Assembly (NCBI RefSeq): GCF_004337505.1
Contig: NZ_SJZI01000050.1
Location: 124,001 to 188,000, forward strand
DNA length: 64,000 bases
Reading direction: 5' to 3'
Origin: Flaviaestuariibacter flavus
Lineage (GTDB): Bacteria; Bacteroidota; Bacteroidia; Chitinophagales; Chitinophagaceae
The translations under genes and the position numbers were made by a program. Within the stretch, counting starts at the first letter, position 1. Each line of letters begins with the position of its first letter. Of the stretch, positions 39,507 through 48,563 are shown piece after piece. The notes under the pieces are model-generated. The model was not told the DNA's origin and searched no databases. It saw only the letters and a program-made list of their open reading frames with translations.

Positions 39507-41705
39507 TTACCAGGCTCCGGTCATTTTGGCTACCTGTTCGCGCAGGGTTGTCAGCGCTTCTTCCTGGTGGAGAATAAAGGAGTTTTCTTCCAGGGCGCCG
39601 ATCACCTCGTTCATTTCCTCTTTACTCTCGTATACCATTGTCCGGAACGGGTTTTCGTAGTCTTTCGCACGGGCCGCGCGGATGCCTTTCACCATCCATT
39701 CCTGCACACGCAGCGTTATCTGCATCAACTCGCGGAAGCGATCTGCATTGAATTGATTGGCATCGATCTCCCAAAGCTCGAACAGCGAGGCGAGCGCATG
39801 CGCCCGCTTCTGGCCGGGGTAGAGCGCCCCGTTGACCTCGTAGAATTCATGCACGTCGCTCCAGCTGTTGATCTCCCCCTTCTTGATGCCCTCGATGAGG
39901 GATTGCACCGAAGTGTCGGGCATCAGCTGGCCGCCTACATTGTGCCAGGGGCCGCGCGACGGTGCTACGGGAAGGTGTGGCGCAAACTCTTCAAAGCTGC
40001 TGGCGGCGGTTTCGGGCCAGAACTGCACCAGCTGTATCCCCGCATAATAAGCTACCAGGTCGCGGTATACGCGGTATGCCTCGCCGGCCTTGATCAGCAG
40101 CGTCGGCCGCGCGCTGTTTTCGAAGCCGTAGGCGCGCATGCCGCCTTTCAGGTTGAGGCTGCCATCGGCAAAGAGGCGGCGTCCTTCCTGCTCGAGGGCA
40201 GCTTCCTGCAGATCGCCCGCGTCGCCGTTGCGTGCATGCAGGGCGGCAAAACGCTCCAGCAGCCGCACGGCCGTCATGATCTCATTCACGCTGTCGGGCG
40301 CCAGGTAGTCGTATTCCAGCAACTGCACTTTACGGGTGCGTTTGTCGCGGTCCACATATTTGAATGCATTACGCGCCAGCGCGTACATATTGTATTGAAA
40401 CCAGTAAGCCGGCATCACCGTCAGGCGGTTATTCGCTTCATCATTCGACACCAGGCTGAAGGGGAGCGGGATGTGCAGCTCGCTGCTGTAGTCGCCTTTG
40501 GCGATCAGGGTAAAGGTGGCAAACTTGGAGTTGTGCTTCAGGCTCACGCAGAGGCCGGGCCAGAAGCCGCGCCCCGCCACAATCTCGCCGTCGGCGGCGC
40601 GGCTGTTGTGGTTGGAGCCGATAGTGGCGCCGGCCGCCATATTGCTTTGGCCCATCACCAGCGCCGCGCATAGAAAGGAGTTGTTGTGGTGCTGCTCGTG
40701 CGCCGGGAAGATGAGCGAGTTGAGCACCTCGCAGCAGGAGATCGTAGCGTTGTTGCCCAGGTAGGAGTTGATGAGGCGCGCGCCGTATTTGAGCTGCGAA
40801 TGCGAAGCCATTACGAAGCGTACGGCCTTGACGCCATAAAAAGCGCGGCTGCCGTAGCCCACCACGCCATTCACCAGCTCGCAGCCTTCGCCGATCTGCG
40901 ACATGGCATCGGGCGCCGAGTTGATGGTGAGGTTTTTCAGCTTGTTGGCGCCCTTGATATAAGCATCCGTTCCCACCCACACGTCTTTTACAATGCTGGT
41001 ATTCTTGATCACCGTGCGGTCGCCTACTTTGCCGTAGTAGCCCCGCTGGGCATCGTAGCGCAGTTGCGTCAGGTCGCGAAGGCGGTCCATCAAGTCTTTG
41101 TCGGCGCGGTAGCGGGCCCACATCCAGGCGTCGCCCGGGAGCATGCCGTTGAAGGGAATGATCTTACGACCCGCGTTTTCATTACATACTTCCAGCCACA
41201 CGCGCACCGATTCGTCTTCGCCTTCCTTTAGAACACCGTTGCCGAATTTCGCCTTCGAGGTGGTATGGAGCTCGTCGATGTTGAGCAGCATCACCTCGTT
41301 GCCGATGATATAGTGCGAGAGATATTTCACGTTGTCCACCACGCAATTGTCGCCGAAGTCGCAGGAAATGATCGTGCTGTTGTACAGACCCACCGGGTGG
41401 GTTACGTTGTGATGCTGCAGCGCCAGCGGCTCCAGCTTGCCGATGCGCACCAGTCCGAAAAACTTACAGTTGCGCACCAGGTCGGGGTTGAAGGCATCCG
41501 ACACCTGGATCTTGTTCCAGTCGTCGGATGTATTGCTGTTGCGCACCAGCACCTCGATCTCATGCGCCGTGAGATTGCGGTAGGAGATACCGTTGCGGTT
41601 CTGCAGGTTGCGCAGGTGATATTCGTCCTTCCCTTTGGGCAGGTATTGCGGGTCAATAAACCCGTAGCCGATGGAAGGAAGCGCGATTTTGCGGATATCG
41701 TTCAT
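39507..41705 (-). CDS. DUF4954 family protein with left-handed beta-helix
   Basis: The protein is 732 residues from the ATG at 41705. The central part has hexapeptide-like turns (TVIKNTSIVKDVWVGTDAYI, GARLINSYLGNNATISCCEV, GQSNMAAGATIGSNHNSRAA), as in nucleotidyl- and acyl-transferases with a left-handed beta-helix. N- and C-terminal regions are family-specific. DUF4954 is frequent in Bacteroidota and of unknown function; a sugar-nucleotide role is only a guess. It is next to glmS. Confidence 0.85.
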   Translation of the reverse strand: MNDIRKIALPSIGYGFIDPQYLPKGKDEYHLRNLQNRNGISYRNLTAHEIEVLVRNSNTSDDWNKIQVSDAFNPDLVRNCKFFGLVRIGKLEPLALQHHNVTHPVGLYNSTIISCDFGDNCVVDNVKYLSHYIIGNEVMLLNIDELHTTSKAKFGNGVLKEGEDESVRVWLEVCNENAGRKIIPFNGMLPGDAWMWARYRADKDLMDRLRDLTQLRYDAQRGYYGKVGDRTVIKNTSIVKDVWVGTDAYIKGANKLKNLTINSAPDAMSQIGEGCELVNGVVGYGSRAFYGVKAVRFVMASHSQLKYGARLINSYLGNNATISCCEVLNSLIFPAHEQHHNNSFLCAALVMGQSNMAAGATIGSNHNSRAADGEIVAGRGFWPGLCVSLKHNSKFATFTLIAKGDYSSELHIPLPFSLVSNDEANNRLTVMPAYWFQYNMYALARNAFKYVDRDKRTRKVQLLEYDYLAPDSVNEIMTAVRLLERFAALHARNGDAGDLQEAALEQEGRRLFADGSLNLKGGMRAYGFENSARPTLLIKAGEAYRVYRDLVAYYAGIQLVQFWPETAASSFEEFAPHLPVAPSRGPWHNVGGQLMPDTSVQSLIEGIKKGEINSWSDVHEFYEVNGALYPGQKRAHALASLFELWEIDANQFNADRFRELMQITLRVQEWMVKGIRAARAKDYENPFRTMVYESKEEMNEVIGALEENSFILHQEEALTTLREQVAKMTGAW

Positions 41706-41727
41706 AGAAGCGAAATTATTAATGGAA

Positions 41728-41836
41728 TATCGAATAACGAATAATGAATATCGGCCATTCAAAAAGACAAAGCCCTCCGAAAAGGGAGGGCTCCGTCGAT
41801 ATTCGATATTTATCTGATCGATATTCGTTATTCAAC
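41728..41836. repeat. Family B inverted repeat copy 6 enclosing a terminator
   Basis: The left arm (41728-41757) is GGAATATCGAATAACGAATA and ATGAATATCGG. The right arm (41794-41836) is TCGATATTCGATATTTATC and GATCGATATTCGTTATTC. The right arm overlaps the last codons and stop codon of glmS. Confidence 0.75.
41757..41793 (-). terminator. Terminator after glmS
   Basis: On the minus strand AGCCCTCCC TTTTC GGAGGGCT is followed by TTGTCTTTTT. It lies in the loop of family B copy 6. Confidence 0.82.
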
Positions 41837-43663
41837 CGTCACGCTCTTCGCCAGGTTGCGGGGCTTATCCACGTCGTAGCCTTTGGCTACGCCGATGTGG
41901 TAGGCCAGCAGCTGCAGCGGGATGCAGTTGAGCATCGGGGCGAGGATCTCGTCGGTCTCCGGCACTACGATCACGTCTTCGGCCAGCGCGGTGCTTTGCT
42001 TGTCGCCGTCGTTGATGATGGCGATCACGCGGCCTTTGCGGGCCTTGATCTCCTGCATGTTGGAGATCACCTTTTCGTGGTAGGAGTCTTTGGTGGCGAT
42101 AAACACCACGGGCAGGCTCGGGTCTACCAGCGCGATCGGGCCGTGCTTCATTTCAGCGGCGGGGTAGCCTTCGGCGTGGATGTAGGAGATCTCTTTCAGC
42201 TTCAGCGCGCCTTCGAGGGCAACGGGGAAGTTGTAGCCGCGGCCCAGGTAGAGGCAGTTGGTCGCGTCTTTATACTTCTCGGCAAGGGTCTTTATCGACT
42301 CGTTCTGCTGGAGGATGGCCGCCACTTTCTCGGGGATGCTGTCCAGTTCGCGCACCAGCTCCAGGAAGCGGTCCTGGCTGATAGTACCTTTCTCGAGCGC
42401 CAGCTTGAGGGCCACCATGGTAAGCACGGCCAGCTGGCCGGTGAATGCCTTGGTGGAAGCCACGCCGATCTCGGGACCGGCATGGGTGTAAGCGCCGGTG
42501 TCGGAGAGGCGGGCGATGGAGGAGCCCACCACGTTCACGATACCCATGATGATAGCGCCCTGCTTCTTGGCGTTTTCCAGCGCCACCAGGGTATCGGCCG
42601 TCTCGCCGCTCTGCGAGATCGCGATGATCACGTCGCCGGGGTGGATGACGGGGTTGCGGTAGCGGAATTCCGAAGCGTATTCCACTTCCACGTTGATACG
42701 GCAAAGTTCTTCGAAAATATACTCGGCAATGAGACCGGCATGCCAGCTGGTGCCGCAGGCAACCATCACGATGCGGTTGGCACTCATCAGCTGCTCGGCG
42801 TACTTGGCGATGCCGCTCATCGTGATGGTCCCGGCCGACGCGTCGAGGCGGCCACGGAGGCAGTCCTTGATGGTCTGGGGCTGCTCGAAGATCTCCTTCA
42901 GCATGAAGTGATCAAAGCCGCCTTTTTCAATGGCTGCCAGCTCCATGTCGAGCTTCTGGATGAACGGCGTCTGGCGCTCATTGCCCAGGTTTTTGAGAAT
43001 AAGCTCGTCGGCCTTGATGATGGCCAGCTCGTAGTCGTTTACGTATACAACTTCCTTGGTGTACTCGATGATGGGGGAGGCGTCGGAAGCGAGGAAGTGC
43101 TCGTTCTTGCCGATGCCGATCACCAGCGGCGATCCTTTGCGGGCCGTGATGAGGGTGTCGGGATTATCCTGGTCCATCAGCACGATCACGTAAGCGCCGA
43201 CGACGCGCTTGAGGGCCACGCGTACGGCTTCCTCGAGGGGGCAGCCCAGGTTGTTGCGGATGTCTTCAATAAAGTTGAGCAGCACCTCGGTGTCGGTGTC
43301 GCTGTGAAAGGTATAGCCCTTGCGCTGCAGGTCTTCCTTCAGCTGGGCGTAGTTCTCGATGATGCCGTTGTGGATCATCGCCAGCTTGCCCGAGGCGGAA
43401 AGGTGGGGGTGTGCGTTGCGGTCGTTCGGCTCGCCGTGGGTAGCCCAGCGGGTGTGGCCGATGCCGATATGCGAGTGCAGGTTCTTGCCAACGAGGGTTT
43501 CTTCCAGGTCGGCTACCTTGCCTTTTTTCTTGTAGACCTTCAGATCCTGGTCGAGCAGGGCCACGCCGGCGCTGTCGTAGCCGCGGTACTCGAGGCGCTT
43601 GAGTCCTTTGAGTACAACGGGATAAGCTTCACGGGGGCCAATATAGGCAACAATTCCGCACAT
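41828..43663 (-). CDS. glmS: Glutamine--fructose-6-phosphate aminotransferase
   Basis: This 611-residue enzyme makes glucosamine-6-phosphate from fructose-6-phosphate and glutamine, the first step to UDP-GlcNAc. The glutaminase domain begins MCGIVAYIG with nucleophile Cys2 and GHTRWATHGEPNDRNAHPHL. Two SIS domains follow (VMVACGTSWHAGLIAEYIFE, DVIIAISQSGETADTLVALE). The C terminus ends with the usual PRNLAKSVTVE. Full length. A terminator within a repeat lies after it; DUF4954 follows on the same strand. Confidence 0.98.
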   Translation of the reverse strand: MCGIVAYIGPREAYPVVLKGLKRLEYRGYDSAGVALLDQDLKVYKKKGKVADLEETLVGKNLHSHIGIGHTRWATHGEPNDRNAHPHLSASGKLAMIHNGIIENYAQLKEDLQRKGYTFHSDTDTEVLLNFIEDIRNNLGCPLEEAVRVALKRVVGAYVIVLMDQDNPDTLITARKGSPLVIGIGKNEHFLASDASPIIEYTKEVVYVNDYELAIIKADELILKNLGNERQTPFIQKLDMELAAIEKGGFDHFMLKEIFEQPQTIKDCLRGRLDASAGTITMSGIAKYAEQLMSANRIVMVACGTSWHAGLIAEYIFEELCRINVEVEYASEFRYRNPVIHPGDVIIAISQSGETADTLVALENAKKQGAIIMGIVNVVGSSIARLSDTGAYTHAGPEIGVASTKAFTGQLAVLTMVALKLALEKGTISQDRFLELVRELDSIPEKVAAILQQNESIKTLAEKYKDATNCLYLGRGYNFPVALEGALKLKEISYIHAEGYPAAEMKHGPIALVDPSLPVVFIATKDSYHEKVISNMQEIKARKGRVIAIINDGDKQSTALAEDVIVVPETDEILAPMLNCIPLQLLAYHIGVAKGYDVDKPRNLAKSVTVE

Positions 43664-43720
43664 AGTGGGTTGGTGAGTTTATGTTAAGGGGGCAAAATTC
43701 AGCAAAAACAGGGACACTAC

Positions 43721-43820
43721 CAAGGTTCTGGGGTTCTAAGGTTTTGGGGTTCTAAGGTTGGTTCAGGCGGCTGATCAAAAAACCAACACCGGAACCATAA
43801 AACCCCGAAACCTTAGAGCC
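43721..43820. repeat. Word-type inverted repeat, family D copy 2
   Basis: The left arm repeats AAGGTTCTGGGGTTCT / AAGGTTTTGGGGTTCT. The right arm has GGAACCATAAAACCCC and GAAACCTTAGAGCC. The element lies between the phosphatase stop and glmS start on the minus strand and may act as terminator. Confidence 0.65.
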
Positions 43821-43825
43821 GCTCC

Positions 43826-45448
43826 TTAGCGAACGACTTCTTCAATGGGCTTGCCCACGCAGGCATTGGGCATCTGAATGTGCAGCAGGGCGGCGATGGT
43901 GGCGGCGATGTCGGTCATATACACTTCGCGTACAAGGCGGCCGGGCTGCTGCTTCCAGCCAAAGAATACCAGCGGGATGTGGGCGTCGTAGGGGTAGGGG
44001 GCTCCATGGGTGGTGCCGGTGTTGCCGCCCCAGTCGAACCAGCCCGGCTTGAACATAAACTGGATGTCGCCGCTGCGCTTCTGGTTGTAGCCGTTCATGA
44101 CCATATCGGCGATCCGCGGCGGCAGGGTAGCGGTGGTGAGGTTTTCAAGGTCCACCGCCTTCGACATCCCGGGCTGGCGCATCAGCTCGCTCATAATGAA
44201 GTTCTTGATGGCGGCGCGGTCGGCGCCGGCCTTGCGGATGGCGTCGTTGTCGAGGTATACCTGGTAATTGATCAGCGACTTGATGGGGCGGCGGAGACCG
44301 AAGGCACGGCCCGTGGCCTGGTTGAGGCTGTCCATCAGCGCACGGTCGTCAACGCGGCCCGCCGGCAGTTTGTGTGCTTCGGCGAAGCCCGGGCTGTGGG
44401 CGGCGCCGTGGTCGGCGGTGAGGAAGAGCAGGTATTTGCCCTTGCCTACCGACGCGTCGAGAAACTTCAGGAAGGAAGCGATCTCCCGGTCGAGGCGCAG
44501 GAAGCAGTCTTCGGCTTCAATGGAGTTGGGTCCGAAGGCGTGCCCGATATAGTCGGTAGACGAAAGCGACACGGTAAGGAAGTCGGTAAAGGCGCCCTTG
44601 CCGAGTTGCTCCGCGCTCACGGCCGCCTTCGCAAATTCAAGCGTATAGGTGTTGCCCCAAGGCGAGGTGCGGAAGGCATCCATCGACACATTGCCTTTGA
44701 GCGTATCCATAATGTGCGGGAACGTGTTGCCGCCACCCGGCTGCACGCCTTCCCAGCGCTGTGCGTCGGCGCTGCTCTGGCTGTAGGTGCTGACCGGGTA
44801 TAAGGTGTTCCAGTTGTTTTTGAGGTAGGCGTCCGGGAGGGCGCGGGCGTTGAATTTCATTACCCAGGCCGGCATGCTGCTGCCATAGTAAGTGCTCGTG
44901 ATCCAGCCGCGCGCGCTGTTGTCGAACCAATAAGCCTGGTTGGCCGTGTGGCCGCCGGGCAGGATGGCGCCGCGGTCTTTGAGGGCAATGGCGATCGTCT
45001 TGTTGCGGAAGTTGGTAGCGAGGCGCAGTTCGTCGGTGATGGTGTTGGCCCAGAGGTTCTTCGGCGACATCTGTCCCCAAACCGTATTGGTGCCAACGCC
45101 ACGTACCGTCTTGTCTTCCGTGCAATACATGGTGGTGTCTACGCTACGGTCCCACCAGGTGTTGGAAATGATGCCGTGCAGGGAAGGCACGCTGCCGGTG
45201 TACACGCAGGTGTGGCCCGGCGCGGTGTACGTAGGTGTGTAGGGGATGAAGGTGTTCTCGCAGCTGAAACCTTCGCGCAGCAGGCGCCGGAAGCCATCAT
45301 TGCCATAGCGATCGGCATAGCGGTAGAGATAGTCCCAGCGCATCTGGTCAACTACGAGTCCCACCACGAGTGCGGGGCGCTCTGGTGCCTGTGCAAAGGA
45401 AGGAGTAAGGGAAAGGAGGAAAAAAAGGGCGGTTAGCCAACGTTTCAT
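43826..45448 (-). CDS. PafA-like alkaline phosphatase
   Basis: This 540-residue exported phosphomonoesterase has a signal peptide (ALFFLLSLTPSFAQ). It belongs to the alkaline phosphatase superfamily with a Thr nucleophile (PYTPTYTAPGHTCVYTG). The Asn of HGIISNTWWDRSV and the Lys/Arg of IALKDRGAILPGGH are conserved as in PafA. Metal ligands include LVVGLVVDQMRWDY, FLTADHGAAHSPGF and NTGTTHGAPYPYDAHIPLVF. It would release phosphate in the periplasm. A TAATTTTG -7 element lies upstream. Confidence 0.9.
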   Translation of the reverse strand: MKRWLTALFFLLSLTPSFAQAPERPALVVGLVVDQMRWDYLYRYADRYGNDGFRRLLREGFSCENTFIPYTPTYTAPGHTCVYTGSVPSLHGIISNTWWDRSVDTTMYCTEDKTVRGVGTNTVWGQMSPKNLWANTITDELRLATNFRNKTIAIALKDRGAILPGGHTANQAYWFDNSARGWITSTYYGSSMPAWVMKFNARALPDAYLKNNWNTLYPVSTYSQSSADAQRWEGVQPGGGNTFPHIMDTLKGNVSMDAFRTSPWGNTYTLEFAKAAVSAEQLGKGAFTDFLTVSLSSTDYIGHAFGPNSIEAEDCFLRLDREIASFLKFLDASVGKGKYLLFLTADHGAAHSPGFAEAHKLPAGRVDDRALMDSLNQATGRAFGLRRPIKSLINYQVYLDNDAIRKAGADRAAIKNFIMSELMRQPGMSKAVDLENLTTATLPPRIADMVMNGYNQKRSGDIQFMFKPGWFDWGGNTGTTHGAPYPYDAHIPLVFFGWKQQPGRLVREVYMTDIAATIAALLHIQMPNACVGKPIEEVVR

Positions 45449-45465
45449 GTGTGCAGATTAGGCCG

Positions 45466-45473
45466 CAAAATTA
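45466..45473 (-). promoter_or_regulatory. -7 promoter element for the pafA-like gene
   Basis: TAATTTTG on the minus strand followed by CGGCC matches TAnnTTTG; the ATG is 17 nt further. Confidence 0.55.
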
Positions 45474-45531
45474 GGGCGGCGTTGCGGAAGGGCGGCAGGC
45501 CTGCTATAAATTTCGATTATATCTTTAAGCC

Positions 45532-46341
45532 ATGAAAAGCCTCCTCCTGCTGCTTGCCTGTGCGGTCTCACTCGTATCTGCGGCGCAGCCTGCCACCAGC
45601 ACCATGGTTGAAGCCGAGAAAAGCTTCGCCGCCTTCTCCGTGAAGAACGGAACACGCGAAGCCTTCCTTGCCTTCGTGGACAGCAATGCTGTTCTGTTCA
45701 GCCGCGACTCCTTCACCAACGGAATGCAGCTCTGGCTCGGTCGCGAAAAGCGCCCGGGCATCCTCGACTGGAAGCCCGTGGTGGCCGAACTGGCGCGCTC
45801 CGGCGACTGGGGCTTCACCACCGGGCCCTTTACCTTTACGGCCAAGGCAGGTGATACCGCTACCAGCCGCGGGCATTTCTTTACCATCTGGCACAAGGCC
45901 GCCGACGGGCAGTGGAAATTCCTGTTCGACTGCGGTGCCGAAGGCGGCAGGGAGCCGCTGAACGAACTCTATTCTTTCCAGGCGCCGAAGTTGCCGGGAA
46001 CACTCGCCGCGCTGATGCAGGCCGAGCGCGACCTGGCGGCACGTCTCAAAACCGACCCCGTGGGCGCACACCAGCAATACCTTTCGGTAACCTCGGTGCT
46101 TGTGCGCAACGGCCAGGCCGTGGCCATCACCCCGGGGCAGCAAACAAAATGGTTTCGCGGCCTGCCGGCGTCGATCATCTCAGCGCATTCCGGTCACCTC
46201 ATGGCACCATCTAATGATATGGCGCTTATTTACGGCACCATCATCTCCGGTACGCAGGGCGAAAGGAAAGAGCCCTTCCTGCGTCTCTGGCGCCACGAGC
46301 CGGGCGGCTGGCGCCTGGCGGCGGAGCTGCTGCGACTGTGA
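45532..46341 (+). CDS. Exported protein with two NTF2/DUF4440-like domains
   Basis: The protein is 269 residues with a signal peptide (LLLLLACAVSLVSAAQ). Two similar halves look like SnoaL/DUF4440 domains. Each starts with an Ala/Glu-rich helix (MVEAEKSFAAFSVKNGTREA, LMQAERDLAARLKTDP) and ends with an aromatic strand (HFFTIWHKAADGQWKFLFD, FLRLWRHEPGGWRLAAELL). Such folds bind small ligands or catalyse simple reactions. Function unknown. It is divergent from the phosphatase. Confidence 0.7.
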   Translation: MKSLLLLLACAVSLVSAAQPATSTMVEAEKSFAAFSVKNGTREAFLAFVDSNAVLFSRDSFTNGMQLWLGREKRPGILDWKPVVAELARSGDWGFTTGPFTFTAKAGDTATSRGHFFTIWHKAADGQWKFLFDCGAEGGREPLNELYSFQAPKLPGTLAALMQAERDLAARLKTDPVGAHQQYLSVTSVLVRNGQAVAITPGQQTKWFRGLPASIISAHSGHLMAPSNDMALIYGTIISGTQGERKEPFLRLWRHEPGGWRLAAELLRL

Positions 46342-46434
46342 TCTGCAATCTGCAATTTGGAAATCTGGAATCTAAGGACCATGTTGCCATGGCGGTTTGC
46401 GTCCTAGATTCCAGATGGTCAGATTCCAGATCCT
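46340..46434. repeat. Word-type inverted repeat, family C copy 2
   Basis: The left arm TGATCTGCAATCTGCAATTT and GGAAATCTGGAATCT faces TAGATTCCAGATGGTC and AGATTCCAGATCC. It begins at the stop codon of the preceding gene. GCCATGGC near the loop is a small palindrome. Confidence 0.65.
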
Positions 46435-46448
46435 TCGATTCCTTTTTG

Positions 46449-46456
46449 TACCTTTG
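46449..46456 (+). promoter_or_regulatory. -7 promoter element for the serine palmitoyltransferase gene
   Basis: TACCTTTG followed by CGCC. The leader to the ATG is about 80 nt. Confidence 0.55.
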
Positions 46457-46541
46457 CGCCAATTTTTCGCCCTCCGCGCTTGCCCCGGCTGCATTTGCAG
46501 GCGGTGGCGCGGTGGGTTTCACCTATAAAAACTTGTGATTC

Positions 46542-47801
46542 ATGGCTGATATCTTCGAGCGCCTGGTCAAAAATTACGGACCGATTGGACAACACCGCGA
46601 ACGTGCACACGGCTATTTTGCTTTCCCCAAGCTGGAAGGCGAGATCGGCAGCCGCATGAAATTCCGCGGCAAGGATGTAATCGTGTGGAGCCTCAACAAC
46701 TACCTCGGGCTTGCCAACCACCCCGATATCCGCAAGGCGGATGCCGACGGTGCCAAGGATTTTGGACTGGCTTACCCCATGGGCGCCCGGATGATGAGCG
46801 GCAACTCGAACTACCATGAGCAACTGGAGCAGGAGCTTGCCGAATTCGTAGGCAAGGAAGACGCCGCCCTCCTCAACTTCGGCTATCAGGGCATGGTGAG
46901 CATCATCGATGCCGTTTGCTCCCGCCACGACGTAATCGTTTACGACGCCGAAAGCCACGCCTGCATCATCGACGGCCTGCGCCTGCATGCCGGTCACCGC
47001 TTTGTATTCAAGCACAACGACCTTGAAGACTTTGAAAAGCAGATGCAGCGCGCCTCCGCCCTTATCGAGGGTAAGGCCGGCGGCATCCTCGTGATCACCG
47101 AAGGCGTCTTCGGCATGGCCGGCGACCAGGGGAAACTCAAAGAGATCATCGACCTCAAATCAAAATACGACTTCCGCATCCTGGTAGACGACGCCCACGG
47201 CTTCGGTACCCTCGGTGCCACCGGCGCCGGCGCCGGTGAGGCGCAGGGTGTACAGGAAGGCATCGATCTCTACTTCTCCACCTTCGCCAAGTCGATGGCC
47301 TCCATCGGCGCCTTCGTGGCCGGCGACCGCCAGATCGTAGACTATATCCGCTACAACATCCGCTCGCAGATCTTCGCCAAGAGCCTGCCCATGCCTATCG
47401 TACTCGGCAACCTGAAGCGCCTCGAAATGCTGCGCTCGATGCCCGAGCTGCGCGAGCAGCTCTGGAAGAATGCCCTCGCCCTGCAAGCCGGTCTTAAGGA
47501 GCGCGGCTTCGACATCGGCAACACCGATACCATGGTAACACCCGTGTACATGAAGGGTGGGGTAGAAGAAGCCACCGCCATGGTGATGGACCTCCGCGAG
47601 AACTACGGCATCTTCTGCTCGATCGTGGTATACCCCGTTATCCCGAAGGGCCACATCATCTACCGCCTCATCCCCACCGCATCCCATACGGAGCAGGACA
47701 TCCAGGATACGCTCAAAGCCTTCAGCGAAACGAAAGCCAAGCTGGATGCGGGTGCGTACAAGGTGGAAGCGATTCCGGATATGGCCGAGACGAAGGCATA
47801 A
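46542..47801 (+). CDS. spt: Serine palmitoyltransferase
   Basis: This 419-residue PLP-dependent alpha-oxoamine synthase condenses serine with a long-chain acyl-CoA or acyl-ACP to start sphingolipid synthesis. Landmarks are VWSLNNYLGLANHPDI, GARMMSGNSNYHEQLEQELA, YDAESHACIIDGLRLH, ILVDDAHGFGTLGATGAGAG and the PLP-lysine segment STFAKSMASIGAFVAG. The Lys is followed by SMASIG rather than ALGG, which favours SPT over 2-amino-3-ketobutyrate ligase, as annotated in other Bacteroidota. Substrate choice is inferred from motifs. Confidence 0.85.
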   Translation: MADIFERLVKNYGPIGQHRERAHGYFAFPKLEGEIGSRMKFRGKDVIVWSLNNYLGLANHPDIRKADADGAKDFGLAYPMGARMMSGNSNYHEQLEQELAEFVGKEDAALLNFGYQGMVSIIDAVCSRHDVIVYDAESHACIIDGLRLHAGHRFVFKHNDLEDFEKQMQRASALIEGKAGGILVITEGVFGMAGDQGKLKEIIDLKSKYDFRILVDDAHGFGTLGATGAGAGEAQGVQEGIDLYFSTFAKSMASIGAFVAGDRQIVDYIRYNIRSQIFAKSLPMPIVLGNLKRLEMLRSMPELREQLWKNALALQAGLKERGFDIGNTDTMVTPVYMKGGVEEATAMVMDLRENYGIFCSIVVYPVIPKGHIIYRLIPTASHTEQDIQDTLKAFSETKAKLDAGAYKVEAIPDMAETKA

Positions 47802-47802
47802 G

Positions 47803-47858
47803 AAGGAAAAGAAGGTTCGGAACCGCGAAGAGAAAAAGAAAAAAAGCGATTCGCTAAG
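47803..47858. repeat. Family E inverted repeat copy 1, left arm
   Basis: AAGGTTCGGAACCGCGAAGA (47812-47831) and an A/G-rich tract to GCGATTCGCTAAG. The 20-nt core is exactly complementary to 48434-48453. A terminator and the GxxExxY gene lie between the arms. Confidence 0.85.
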
Positions 47859-47864
47859 TTTTAT

Positions 47865-47891
47865 AGTCCTGCCTGACGGCAGGACTTTTTA
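47865..47891 (+). terminator. Terminator after the serine palmitoyltransferase gene
   Basis: AGTCCTGCC TGAC GGCAGGACT followed by TTTTATTTTT. Confidence 0.9.
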
Positions 47892-47895
47892 TTTT

Positions 47896-48297
47896 TCAGG
47901 ATGCGTTCTGATAGTGCCAGTTGTTGACAATTCTGCGGATGCCTTCTTTCATCAGCACCACATTGAAGTTTAACAGGAAGCCGAGGCGTCGATCATAAAG
48001 CTTCAGGTATGTAAGCGTCTGGGCAAGGTGAATGGGCGCAAAGCAGTCGGCCGCCTTTATCTCTACAGGCACCAAGTCGTTGATCAATACATCCATCGCG
48101 TATGTTTTGCCCAGGTCAGCCCCCTTATAGTGGTAATTAATGGGAACTTCAAGATCGACCTTGTATCCCCGAAGTTCCATTTCCCGGGCAAATGCGAGTT
48201 TGTAAGCCGATTCAAGAAGCCCGGGTCCAAGCGCTCGATGAACCGTAATAGCTGCATCGACGATATCAGCTGCAATTTTTTCGATATCCAGTTCCAT
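47896..48297 (-). CDS. GxxExxY family protein
   Basis: The protein is 133 residues. The family motif is HRALGPGLLESAYKLAFARE (GxxExxY). A predicted nuclease-like core follows (YAMDVLINDLVPVEIKAADC, then LAQTLTYLKLYDRRLGFLLN), where D, E and K in the VEIKA region suggest a PD-(D/E)XK-type fold, as has been proposed for the family. The biological role is unknown. The gene is AT-richer than neighbours and sits in the loop of a long inverted repeat, as if inserted there. Confidence 0.88.
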   Translation of the reverse strand: MELDIEKIAADIVDAAITVHRALGPGLLESAYKLAFAREMELRGYKVDLEVPINYHYKGADLGKTYAMDVLINDLVPVEIKAADCFAPIHLAQTLTYLKLYDRRLGFLLNFNVVLMKEGIRRIVNNWHYQNAS

Positions 48298-48401
48298 GTT
48301 ATTTTTTTTACCAAATCTATCTGGCCAGGAATCGGATTGCCATGCGAAATAAACCAGATGAGTGTGGTTTTTTCCTGTTATTAAGATGATGTTTTAACCA
48401 C

Positions 48402-48456
48402 TTGAACTTCGCGTATCAACTTCTTTCCTTCTTTCTTCGCGGTTCCGAACCTTGTT
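48402..48456. repeat. Family E inverted repeat copy 1, right arm
   Basis: TTGAACTTCGCGTATCAAC and TTCTTTCCTTCTTTCTTC, then GCGGTTCCGAACCTTG. It is the partner of 47803-47858. The remaining bases to the DPP4 start show no gene. Confidence 0.85.
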
Positions 48457-48563
48457 TACCTTTTCTTAACTTCCGGTCAGTTAAAGTATTTACCGCTCCT
48501 CAAATCGTGGGGCGCGCAAAGCCCCCTTGGGCTTATATTTAGCCCCTTAAACCCCTTACGCAC

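Noticed and set aside
41744..43687. A 647-codon open frame opposite glmS
   Set aside because: It is the complement of a full-length, motif-complete glmS.
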